Below, piece after piece: positions 8,704 to 15,261 of a DNA stretch of 47,745 nucleotides. The notes beneath the pieces are model-generated. The model ran no database searches. It was not told where the DNA came from and saw nothing but the letters and a program-made list of their open reading frames with translations. A program made the position numbers and the translations under genes. Source of the DNA: an uncultured Eubacteriales bacterium (lineage in GTDB: Bacteria; Bacillota; Clostridia; Oscillospirales; Oscillospiraceae); assembly GCA_905202605.1 (NCBI GenBank), contig CAJKSU010000001.1:1-47745 (forward strand). The letters are read 5' to 3'. The number at the start of each line of letters is the position of its first letter. Position 1 is the stretch's first letter.

Positions 8704-9957
8704 TTATTCGTACAGGGGGAACTTTGCGGTAAGCGCATCCACGCGGGCGGTAATCTCATCCTTCTTGGTGTCGAAGTGGAAGATGCAGTCGGCGATGCAG
8801 TCGGCAATTTCCTTCATCTCTGCAACACCCATGCCGCGGGTGGTAACGGCGGGAGTGCCGAGCCGCAGACCGGAGGTGACGAAGGGGCTGCGCTTTTCAC
8901 CGGGAACGGTATTCTTGTTGGCGGTGATATGCACCTCGTCCAGATTGTGCTCCAGCTCCTTGCCGGTGCATTCCTCATCGGTGAGATCCACCAGCAGCAG
9001 ATGGTTGTCGGTGCCGCCGGATACCAGCTTTACACCGCGGGCCAGCAGCTCCTCTGCCATAGCCTGCGCATTTTCAATGATCTTTCTGCCGTATTCCTTG
9101 AACTCCGGCTTCAGCGCCTCGCCAAAGCAGACGGCCTTTGCGGCAATCACGTGCTCCAGCGGGCCGCCCTGCGTGCCGGGGAAGATGGCCTTGTTGATCT
9201 TCTTGGAGATCTCCTCGTTATTGGTGAGAATCAGACCGCCGCGGGGGCCGCGGAGGGTCTTATGGGTGGTGGTGGTGACCACGTCGGCATAGGGGACGGG
9301 GCTTTGATGATAGCCCGCCGCCACCAGACCGGCAATGTGCGCCATGTCCACCATCAGCAGCGCGCCGTTGTCATGGGCGATCTGCGCAATGCGCTCAAAA
9401 TCAATGGCACGGGGATAGGCGGAGGCGCCGGCAACCACCAGCTTGGGCTTGACCTCGGCGACCTGCTGGGCCATCTTGTCATAGTCGATGAAGCCCTGCT
9501 CGTTGACACCGTAGGAGACAAAGTGATAGTTCTTGCCGGACATGTTGACCGGGCTGCCATGGGTCAGGTGACCGCCCTGACTGAGATCCATGCCCATAAC
9601 GGTATCGCCCAAATCGAGCAGACCGAAGTAAACCGCCATGTTGGCCTGCGCACCGCTATGGGGCTGTACGTTGGCATAGGCAGCACCGAACAGCTCCTTG
9701 GCGCGGTCAATGGCGATCTGCTCTACCTCGTCTACATACATGCAGCCGCCGTAGTAGCGCTTGCCAGGGTAGCCCTCAGCGTATTTGTTGGTAAGAATGC
9801 TACCCATGGCGGCCATGACCGCCGGGGATACAATGTTTTCGCTGGCGATCAGCTCAATGTTCTGGCGCTGACGGTGCAGCTCACGGTTCATGGCAGCGCC
9901 CAGCTCAGGATCAACAGCGGCAACTGCGCCGATGGTATCTATCATTGTTTCATACAT
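8704..9957 (-). CDS. glyA: Serine hydroxymethyltransferase
   Basis: PLP enzyme that interconverts serine and glycine with tetrahydrofolate, the main source of one-carbon units. The family signature VTTTTHKTLRGPRGG holds the PLP lysine near residue 233. Other conserved parts are LIASENIVSPAV, NKYAEGYPGKRYYGG, and HGSPVN. I prefer ATG 9957 (417 residues), because GGGAG at 9968-9972 is correctly spaced for it. A longer form from ATG 9978 would place this ribosome site inside the coding region. The gene is a single transcription unit with its own promoter (10046-10074) and a hairpin in the leader. Identification is firm. Confidence 0.97.
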   Translation of the reverse strand: MYETMIDTIGAVAAVDPELGAAMNRELHRQRQNIELIASENIVSPAVMAAMGSILTNKYAEGYPGKRYYGGCMYVDEVEQIAIDRAKELFGAAYANVQPHSGAQANMAVYFGLLDLGDTVMGMDLSQGGHLTHGSPVNMSGKNYHFVSYGVNEQGFIDYDKMAQQVAEVKPKLVVAGASAYPRAIDFERIAQIAHDNGALLMVDMAHIAGLVAAGYHQSPVPYADVVTTTTHKTLRGPRGGLILTNNEEISKKINKAIFPGTQGGPLEHVIAAKAVCFGEALKPEFKEYGRKIIENAQAMAEELLARGVKLVSGGTDNHLLLVDLTDEECTGKELEHNLDEVHITANKNTVPGEKRSPFVTSGLRLGTPAVTTRGMGVAEMKEIADCIADCIFHFDTKKDEITARVDALTAKFPLYE

Positions 9958-9983
9958 AGGAATCGGACTCCCTTTCATGTGAA

Positions 9984-10009
9984 TTGCCTTACTGCCTTGG
10001 CAGAGGCAA
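9984..10009 (-). promoter_or_regulatory. Leader hairpin of glyA
   Basis: In the predicted glyA leader, TTGCCT (minus strand, 10004-10009) pairs with AGGCAA (9984-9989), and inner CTGCC pairs with GGCAG. The hairpin stands about 12 bases upstream of the ribosome site. It is too short to be a glycine riboswitch. It may stabilise the message or modulate initiation. Confidence 0.4.
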
Positions 10010-10045
10010 TATTATTTGATGTGGCTAACTTATTGATATGGTAGG

Positions 10046-10074
10046 ATTATACTCCAAAAATCGCCTGCATACAA
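10046..10074 (-). promoter_or_regulatory. glyA promoter
   Basis: On the minus strand TTGTAT (10069-10074), a 17-base spacer and a consensus TATAAT (10046-10051). The -35 box sits inside the loop of the upstream terminator, so terminator and promoter overlap. Confidence 0.7.
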
Positions 10075-10097
10075 CAGAAAACTGTGCAGGCAGGCGA
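10056..10097 (-). terminator. Terminator of the RelA-like gene
   Basis: Read on the minus strand, TCGCCTGC (10090-10097) pairs with GCAGGCGA (10061-10068), with an inner CAG/CTG pairing, followed directly by TTTTT at 10056-10060. It ends the gene pair 11607-10153. Confidence 0.75.
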
Positions 10098-10152
10098 AAA
10101 TCGGCGGTATGAATAAAAATACAGGGAAATGGCCGGGGAAAAATGTTTCGAT

Positions 10153-11058
10153 TCAGCGCTTCCGGGCGCAGTCATCGATGCTGAGCAGCAACTCCGGTGG
10201 TGTCATGGCGGTGATTTCCGGGTTGTGGATTACCAGCGCATTGGTCAGAAACACCAGATTGTCCAGTGTAAGCAGAAAGCCGTGGAAACGACTGTCTGAG
10301 AGAAAGTCCAAGACGCTGAACCGATCGATTTGATACAGCTCGGCTGCAAGGTCAGGACGCTGATCCAGCAGCCGGCAGAGCGCCGGAGCAAGGGGCTGCT
10401 CCTCTACATGAACCCGGAGCTTGTTTTTCAGCATCGCCGTCCAGTCCTTTTCCCGGTACTTCCGGTCACAGAGCTTGTCAAAGATATTGAGCATGGACCA
10501 GTCGCAGGTGATCAGCGTGGCAAAGATACCGTTGAGAGCACGGCTCAGATCAGCGCTTCCTGCCCAGTCGGCTTTGGACTTGTACCGGAGGTCGTGCTCC
10601 ACCTCATGCCAGCCCTCGGAAAAGACAGTGCGCAGCTGGATCTCCACGGTGGTATCAATGGGGTAGTTGTCATAGATGGCACTGGGCAACTCCTGACGGC
10701 AGCTCATGGGCAGCTTACAGATAAAATTCAGCCGGGTGGGGCTGAAGGTGTCGGCGTCCGGGCGGTCCTCGGTAATGGATACCACGGAGAACCGATCCTC
10801 GATGATCCGGCGGCACAGCGCCTGATCGTCCTGAAAATAGACGGCAATCCGGATGCCAAAGAGATCCTGCATCCGTTTTCCGTCCTGATAGTTTTTCACA
10901 TTGAGCTTTGCGCGGGTGGAAGCAGCGGTTTTGGTTCGGGTAAATAGCCGGTAGTATAGGCCGCACTGCTCCAGACCGTCGGTGAGTCTGGTCGCCATGC
11001 TGCGGACAATGGATTCCGGGATCTCCCGGAAGTCCTGCTCCAGATTTGGATATTCCAT
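10153..11058 (-). CDS. RelA/SpoT nucleotidyltransferase-domain protein
   Basis: A single-domain RelA/SpoT-like protein of 301 residues without HD hydrolase, TGS or ACT domains. The synthetase fold is indicated by TRTKTAASTRAKL, by DLFGIRIAVYF, and by EIQLRTVFSEGWHEVEHDLRYKSK, which matches the family's E-x-Q-I/L-R-T and E-H-x-L-x-Y-K motifs. The guanine-stacking loop, usually containing GY followed by a conserved H, is replaced by SPTRLNFICKL. Substrate or activity may therefore differ from (p)ppGpp synthesis. A helical C-terminal third of about 110 residues has no obvious match. It follows the C39-like gene by 51 bases and is probably co-transcribed. No good ribosome site lies at normal spacing. 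Confidence 0.8.
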   Translation of the reverse strand: MEYPNLEQDFREIPESIVRSMATRLTDGLEQCGLYYRLFTRTKTAASTRAKLNVKNYQDGKRMQDLFGIRIAVYFQDDQALCRRIIEDRFSVVSITEDRPDADTFSPTRLNFICKLPMSCRQELPSAIYDNYPIDTTVEIQLRTVFSEGWHEVEHDLRYKSKADWAGSADLSRALNGIFATLITCDWSMLNIFDKLCDRKYREKDWTAMLKNKLRVHVEEQPLAPALCRLLDQRPDLAAELYQIDRFSVLDFLSDSRFHGFLLTLDNLVFLTNALVIHNPEITAMTPPELLLSIDDCARKR

Positions 11059-11109
11059 GGGGTGATTACATCCTTTTTTCGGGACAGCACCGGACTGGGG
11101 CTGCCCATG

Positions 11110-11607
11110 TTATTTTGCGGTGATGGTCAGGGTCAGCGGGAACTTTACATAATCCCAATAAAACTCCGCCATAGAGATGGTGTGATGGGCATAGCCGGGG
11201 ACTGCGCCGAAAAATCGCAGTCTGCCGTCTGGCTGGCGGGAAAATGCGGCGAAGTGATTGGTCTTCCCGGCGCGGTAAAAGACAATACCTGCCCGGCTGC
11301 TCCGGGCAAGCTCCTGAGCGTGGAAGGGGCGCAGGGCAAATTCCAGCGGCACCCCCTGATGGCGCAGTTCATAAACCATGGCAAAAAAATTCAGCCCCAG
11401 CCGCCCGCCGGGCAGCAGCGTCCGCTCCAGCCGATGGAGCAGCACATCCGGGTCTGGGGCCCGATCCAGTGCTTTCAAAAAGTTATAGGCGGCGATCCAG
11501 CCGCAGCCGTTTTTGCTGGAAGGGCAGCCGCCGAAGGAGATCGACTCCGTTTGACGCTGGTCAATGATATAGCCGTCGTCGCTGAGGGCCTTGGGATCAA
11601 GCTCCAT
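11110..11607 (-). CDS. Papain/C39-like cysteine protease fold protein
   Basis: A 165-residue cytoplasmic protein with no signal peptide. NGCGWIAAYNFL (Cys35) resembles the CGPAA-type nucleophile helix of C39 and related papain-like proteases, and TNHFAAF (His118) supplies a plausible catalytic histidine. The usual downstream DP is not evident (GAVPGYAHH instead). Cys28 lies close by. I infer the fold from this pattern only. The ATG at 11607 has GGAGG at correct distance. It is the first gene of a two-gene unit with the RelA-like gene and has a promoter at 11658-11686. Protein processing, deamidation or an inactive fold are all possible. Confidence 0.6.
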   Translation of the reverse strand: MELDPKALSDDGYIIDQRQTESISFGGCPSSKNGCGWIAAYNFLKALDRAPDPDVLLHRLERTLLPGGRLGLNFFAMVYELRHQGVPLEFALRPFHAQELARSSRAGIVFYRAGKTNHFAAFSRQPDGRLRFFGAVPGYAHHTISMAEFYWDYVKFPLTLTITAK

Positions 11608-11657
11608 AAAAACCTCCGGTTCTGTGTCGATTTTTACGCAATCCTGTCATTTCATTT

Positions 11658-11686
11658 ATTTTATCACATCTGGGGGACTTTTGAAA
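11658..11686 (-). promoter_or_regulatory. Promoter of the C39-like/RelA-like pair
   Basis: On the minus strand TTTCAA (11681-11686), a 17-base spacer and TAAAAT (11658-11663). The -35 is weak, the -10 good, and the distance to the ATG is about 50 bases. Confidence 0.55.
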
Positions 11687-11736
11687 GAAGAAAAACAGGG
11701 ACGGTGCAGAACGGTGCAAATTGCTGCTGGATACCA

Positions 11737-11765
11737 TTGACATAAAATGAAACAGATGCTATGAT
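11737..11765 (+). promoter_or_regulatory. Sigma-A promoter of the exported protein gene
   Basis: Consensus TTGACA (11737-11742), a 17-base spacer and TATGAT (11760-11765). The predicted leader is about 110 bases and begins with a small hairpin around CCGTGAAAACGG. Confidence 0.8.
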
Positions 11766-11880
11766 GGAATCGTGAAATGCCGTGAAAACGGTCACATGGG
11801 TGCCTTGCCGGAACGAATGAAGCTCTCAATTGACGGTCTAAAATAGATCGTCCCCGACCTGCGGAAAAGGAGGAACCGAA

Positions 11881-12624
11881 ATGAAGCGCGTTACGATCAC
11901 AGCCCTGTCTATGGTACTTGTCTCGGTGGTCCTGCTGTTTATTCTGGATGCAGCGGCGAGCCGGGGAGAAGTAGAAGCCGTGTATGAGGCGATGATTGGT
12001 GCAAAAAATGTCCAGCTGGCGCTGGGGGCTTATGTATCGGAGAACGGCACAACGGCGCAGCTGACGGATGCGGAAATTCAGGCGCAGCTTGATGCCTATA
12101 ATGCCGAGGTGGATCGCTATTATGCCCTGGACAATGTATGCCGGGAGGAATATAAGGATTGGAATGAGACGATGCTGCGGGAATCCTATGTGGATGAAAC
12201 ATTTTATCGGCTGGAGGGCGGCGTGCTGGACTATCAAGTTCACAATTTAGAGTTTAATTCCGAGAAGACGGAAGCTACCCTAAAGTTGACTGCAACGCTG
12301 TATAATAAGTGGATTTCGGAAACGGAGGGCGGCGATTATTGGATTCAGTGCTGTGCAGGCAATACGGAAATGACTGCCGTATTGGTCAAGGAAGATGGCG
12401 ATTGGAAGCTGCTGCGCTATGATTCCTATCAGAAGCAGGAGAACTGGATGCCTCAGGATATCCTGTCCGACCACGGCACGGCGGCCTATGCCGCCTCAGC
12501 GGAGGCGGATGCTGAGGCGCTGGAGGCGGGCGAGCTGGCGAATGCGGAGTATGACAATTTTGCGGATGCTGTGGAGGCGGCAAACCGGATCCATGTTGCG
12601 GATATTTGCCCTCTTTCGGCGTAA
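11881..12624 (+). CDS. Exported or membrane-anchored hypothetical protein
   Basis: Unrecognised protein of 247 residues. Residues 5-25 form a hydrophobic signal or anchor (ITALSMVLVSVVLLFILDAA) without a lipobox. After it comes an acidic soluble domain with many aspartate, glutamate and tyrosine residues. Its central part (DYQVHNLEFNSEKTEATLKLTATLYNKW, split by strand-like stretches) reads like a small beta domain related in style to SnoaL or DUF-type extracytoplasmic folds. The C-terminal 50 residues are alanine and glutamate rich and probably helical. AAAAGGAGG precedes the ATG. It has its own strong promoter and terminator, so it is monocistronic. Confidence 0.7.
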   Translation: MKRVTITALSMVLVSVVLLFILDAAASRGEVEAVYEAMIGAKNVQLALGAYVSENGTTAQLTDAEIQAQLDAYNAEVDRYYALDNVCREEYKDWNETMLRESYVDETFYRLEGGVLDYQVHNLEFNSEKTEATLKLTATLYNKWISETEGGDYWIQCCAGNTEMTAVLVKEDGDWKLLRYDSYQKQENWMPQDILSDHGTAAYAASAEADAEALEAGELANAEYDNFADAVEAANRIHVADICPLSA

Positions 12625-12655
12625 CCGCTGCGGATTCGACTTGAATAGAATTCCG

Positions 12656-12691
12656 AGGGAAGCTCACGGCAGGAATGCACGGAGCTTCCCT
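12656..12691 (+). terminator. Terminator after the exported protein gene
   Basis: AGGGAAGCTC (12656-12665) pairs exactly with GAGCTTCCCT (12682-12691). The following TTGCGC is a poor T tract. Confidence 0.65.
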
Positions 12692-12734
12692 TTGCGCATT
12701 TCGCCATAATTTTGGTATTTTTTTTGATTTCCGC

Positions 12735-12765
12735 TTGACATGGCCCCTGGGGCCAAGGGTAAAAT
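12735..12765 (+). promoter_or_regulatory. MerR-type promoter with operator dyad in a 19-bp spacer
   Basis: TTGACA (12735-12740) and TAAAAT (12760-12765) are separated by 19 bases instead of 17. The spacer holds the perfect dyad TGGCCCC-T-GGGGCCA (12741-12755). This is the layout that MerR-family activators twist and realign. It stands 30 bases before the MerR gene, so autoregulation is likely. Confidence 0.8.
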
Positions 12766-12794
12766 GAAGCTGGAACAGGAAAGGGGGAACCGGA

Positions 12795-13604
12795 ATGAAG
12801 CTGAAAGAGGTCTGCGAGTCCACGGGCCTGACCCGTAAGACCATCCGATTGTATGAGGAAAAGGGTCTGCTGGTGCCGCACAAGGAATACCGGAACGGAC
12901 GGGAGTACCGGGAGTACACCCCGGAGGACATAGAACAGCTGCGGGAGATTGCCACCCTGCGCCGGGCATGGTTCACCATGGACGAGATTGCACGGATGCA
13001 GCAGAACCCGGAGACCATCGGGGAGATTTTCCCACAGTATCTCCAGTGGCTGGAGGCTCAGCAGCAGACCCTGCGGCAGCTTTTGTCGGCGGCGAGGGCC
13101 ATTGACCCGGAGCAGGTGAAAAGCGTGGCGGAGCTGTCTCACGGGATGAAGGAAGCGGAGAATATGCCGCTGCCTCAGGCGGATATCAAGCCGAAGTTTC
13201 GATATCTGGATGCGCAGGAGCAGCGTCCGCCGCGGGTTTCCATACAGGATACCATGCTGCTGATGGATGGAAAGCCGCTGCTCTGGCCTTGGGTCTTTAA
13301 GACTCGGAGTCAGGCGATGCTGGACGAGACACGAAAACTGGCAACAGAGACGCAGCCCGTGAAGGATCGTGCACCCCAGAAGGAACCGATATGGCTGAAA
13401 GTCGTGCAGATTCCCATTACCGCCTTGACGTTCTGCGCCTTCGGTGTGGCCTGCCTATACGCCATGGGGATGCGGTTTTTCTGGCAGGCATGGCTGGTAT
13501 TTGCCATCAGCGGCGGTCTATGGGCAGGAATCGCACGATGGCGCTACCGGCGGGAGCAAGCGGCCTGGGTTCAGCGCATGGGCTGGGATCGAGAGACACG
13601 GTAG
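12795..13604 (+). CDS. MerR-family regulator with C-terminal membrane helices
   Basis: DNA-binding residues 1-70 are a full MerR winged helix (TGLTRKTIRLYEEKGLL, then YREYTPEDIEQL). Then comes a helical linker including the dimerisation region WLEAQQQTLRQLLSAAR, a soluble middle with VSIQDTMLLMDGKPLLWPW, and two hydrophobic helices near residues 198-217 and 221-240. The protein is 269 residues, about twice the length of a minimal MerR. There is no cysteine-based metal loop like that of MerR or CueR. A membrane-tethered sensor is the reading I favour. Its promoter carries a MerR-type operator. A truncated second copy of its N-terminus lies 26 bases downstream. Confidence 0.85.
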   Translation: MKLKEVCESTGLTRKTIRLYEEKGLLVPHKEYRNGREYREYTPEDIEQLREIATLRRAWFTMDEIARMQQNPETIGEIFPQYLQWLEAQQQTLRQLLSAARAIDPEQVKSVAELSHGMKEAENMPLPQADIKPKFRYLDAQEQRPPRVSIQDTMLLMDGKPLLWPWVFKTRSQAMLDETRKLATETQPVKDRAPQKEPIWLKVVQIPITALTFCAFGVACLYAMGMRFFWQAWLVFAISGGLWAGIARWRYRREQAAWVQRMGWDRETR

Positions 13605-13630
13605 CATTTTAGGAGAGGGGAAGAAAGATC

Positions 13631-13714
13631 GTGAAGCTAAAAGAAGTCTGCAAGTCCACCGGCCTCAGCCGGAAAACCATTCGGCTCTACGAGGAAAAGC
13701 GCAAATCGAGATAA
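13631..13714 (+). pseudogene. Truncated second MerR copy (first 27 codons)
   Basis: GTG 13631 opens a frame of 27 codons that matches the start of the preceding MerR gene nearly residue for residue (KLKEVCKSTGLSRKTIRLYEEK against KLKEVCESTGLTRKTIRLYEEK). It breaks off at the glycine of the wing, where KRKSR and a stop follow. A ribosome-like GGAGAGGGGAAG lies upstream. A terminator follows eight bases after the stop, so the rest of the gene appears to be deleted. This is best explained as the remnant of a tandem paralogue. A genuine micro-protein of just the recognition helix is unlikely. Confidence 0.8.
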
Positions 13715-13721
13715 CGCAAAA

Positions 13722-13751
13722 ACGGACGCATTCCACGGTGAATGCGTCCGT
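13722..13751. terminator. Terminator of the MATE gene (strong on minus strand)
   Basis: A perfect 12-bp stem (13722-13733 with 13740-13751) around a six-base loop. On the minus strand it is followed by TTTTT, so it mainly ends the MATE gene. It may also end the MerR transcript. Confidence 0.88.
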
Positions 13752-13766
13752 CCTTGCATGATTTCA

Positions 13767-15140
13767 TTATTTCTGTACCGCCAGCTTATGGTGCTCCCAT
13801 CTGCCGGAGAGGTAATAGCCAAAGGCCATCAGCGCCGTGACCCAAATGGCAAGGGCATGACCAAGGAAGAAGCCGTTCAGCCCCATGCCCAGCGTGATGC
13901 CCAGCAGCAGGCTCAGGGAGATTCGCGCTACCACGCTGTCCAGCAGACCAATTGCCATGGACAGAGCGGTAAAGCCGATGCCGTTGATGACGGAGTTAAA
14001 GCTGGAATTGAAAATCGAGGCGGCAAAACCGATGCAGGAGATCCGCAGATAGGTGGGCGCCAGCGCCAGCACCGCCTCATCGGTGGTGAAGATCGTGAAA
14101 ATCTGCCGGGGGAACAGGAGACAGCCCAGAATGAATATCCCATAGACCGTGCCGTTGAGGATAAAGCAGGTATGGACGGACTGTTTTACCCGATCCGGAC
14201 GGCCTGCCGCCATGTTCTGCCCCACCATGGAGGCGTTGGCGGTGGACATGCCATGAGTGATGATGGAGGGAATGTTCTGGAGCTTCAGTCCTGCCCCATA
14301 TACCGCCGAGGCCGCTTCTCCATAGGCGTTGACAAAGGAGTTGACGAACAGCATGGAGATGGAGATTGCCGCCATCTGGAAGGCCAGAGGAACGCCCAGC
14401 TTGGTCAGTATCTTTAGGGTGGGACCGTGGATTTTCAGCGTAGACCGGGAGAAGGTGAACCCGAAGGATTCCCGCTTGACGATCAGATAGATCAGCGCGG
14501 ACAGGAACGAGATCGCCTGAGAGATCACCGTTGCCACAGCGGCGCCTGCGGCGCCCAGTCCGAACCCTGCCACAAAGATCAAATCGAGGATCAGATTGAT
14601 CACCGAGGCAATGGCGACGAACACCAGAGGACGCTTGGAATCTCCCATGCCCCGGAGAATGGAGCACAGAGCGTTATAGCCGAAGATAAAGATGCAGCCG
14701 CTGTTGCAGATCACCATATAGGAGGCGGCCTCCTGAAAGGCTGCTTCCGGGGTGTTCAGCAGCCGGAGCAGGTCATTATGGAATACGATGGAGAGCAGAC
14801 CCAGCACCACGGCGGAAAGCATGGTAAAGGAAAACAGCGTGCCGATGGTTTTCTGCATTTCCTGATGCTTTTTGGCGCCCACCTGCTGCGCCAGCAGAAT
14901 CTGACCGCCGGTACAGAAGCCGGTACAGACAAAGGTCAAAAGATCCACCAGCCGCCCGCCGGTGGATACGGCGGAAAGCCCGGCGGAGCCCATATAATGC
15001 CCCACCACGGACATATCTACCAGATTATAGACCGTTTGCAGCAGGTTCGAGAGCATAAACGGAAAAGCGAAGTATAAGAGCTTCCGTGCAACCGAGCCTT
15101 CTGTCAGATCGTTGATAAAGGACTTACCTTGAGTTGACAT
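13767..15140 (-). CDS. MATE family efflux transporter
   Basis: Multidrug and toxin extrusion type transporter of 457 residues with about twelve membrane helices, the normal family length. The start MSTQGKSFINDLTEGSVARKLLYFAFPFMLSNLLQTVYNLVD, split by polar turns, is a textbook bacterial MATE N-terminus (DLTEGSV, then P in FPFMLSNLLQ). GAKKHQEMQ and the second-half repeat with GMSTANASMVGQNMAAGR support it. It exports cationic drugs or metabolites in exchange for Na+ or H+; the substrate is not readable. GGGTGA lies before the ATG. It has its own promoter (15178-15206) and terminator. It may be the MerR target, but no dyad like the MerR operator is seen at its promoter. Confidence 0.93.
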   Translation of the reverse strand: MSTQGKSFINDLTEGSVARKLLYFAFPFMLSNLLQTVYNLVDMSVVGHYMGSAGLSAVSTGGRLVDLLTFVCTGFCTGGQILLAQQVGAKKHQEMQKTIGTLFSFTMLSAVVLGLLSIVFHNDLLRLLNTPEAAFQEAASYMVICNSGCIFIFGYNALCSILRGMGDSKRPLVFVAIASVINLILDLIFVAGFGLGAAGAAVATVISQAISFLSALIYLIVKRESFGFTFSRSTLKIHGPTLKILTKLGVPLAFQMAAISISMLFVNSFVNAYGEAASAVYGAGLKLQNIPSIITHGMSTANASMVGQNMAAGRPDRVKQSVHTCFILNGTVYGIFILGCLLFPRQIFTIFTTDEAVLALAPTYLRISCIGFAASIFNSSFNSVINGIGFTALSMAIGLLDSVVARISLSLLLGITLGMGLNGFFLGHALAIWVTALMAFGYYLSGRWEHHKLAVQK

Positions 15141-15177
15141 AATTCATTCACCCTTTAATAATTAGATGACGAATTAT

Positions 15178-15206
15178 ATCATAGCAGAAACGAAGCGGAA
15201 TTGCAA
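15178..15206 (-). promoter_or_regulatory. MATE gene promoter
   Basis: On the minus strand TTGCAA (15201-15206), a 17-base spacer and TATGAT (15178-15183), with an overlapping TATAAT a few bases further on. Confidence 0.65.
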
Positions 15207-15213
15207 TGGGAAA

Positions 15214-15250
15214 GAAAAATTCTGGACTGCCGGAGAACCGACAGTCCAGA
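15214..15250 (-). terminator. Terminator of the double-hotdog gene
   Basis: On the minus strand TCTGGACTG pairs with CAGTCCAGA (15221-15229 with 15242-15250), with inner CGG/CCG. A T-rich tail follows at about 15210-15219. Confidence 0.85.
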
Positions 15251-15261
15251 AGAAAGAGACG

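Noticed and set aside
8776..10044. 422-codon open frame on the plus strand opposite glyA
   Set aside because: Shadow of the highly conserved glyA coding strand; the product has no recognisable domain.
9958..10045. Glycine riboswitch before glyA
   Set aside because: The leader is too short and only a simple hairpin is present.
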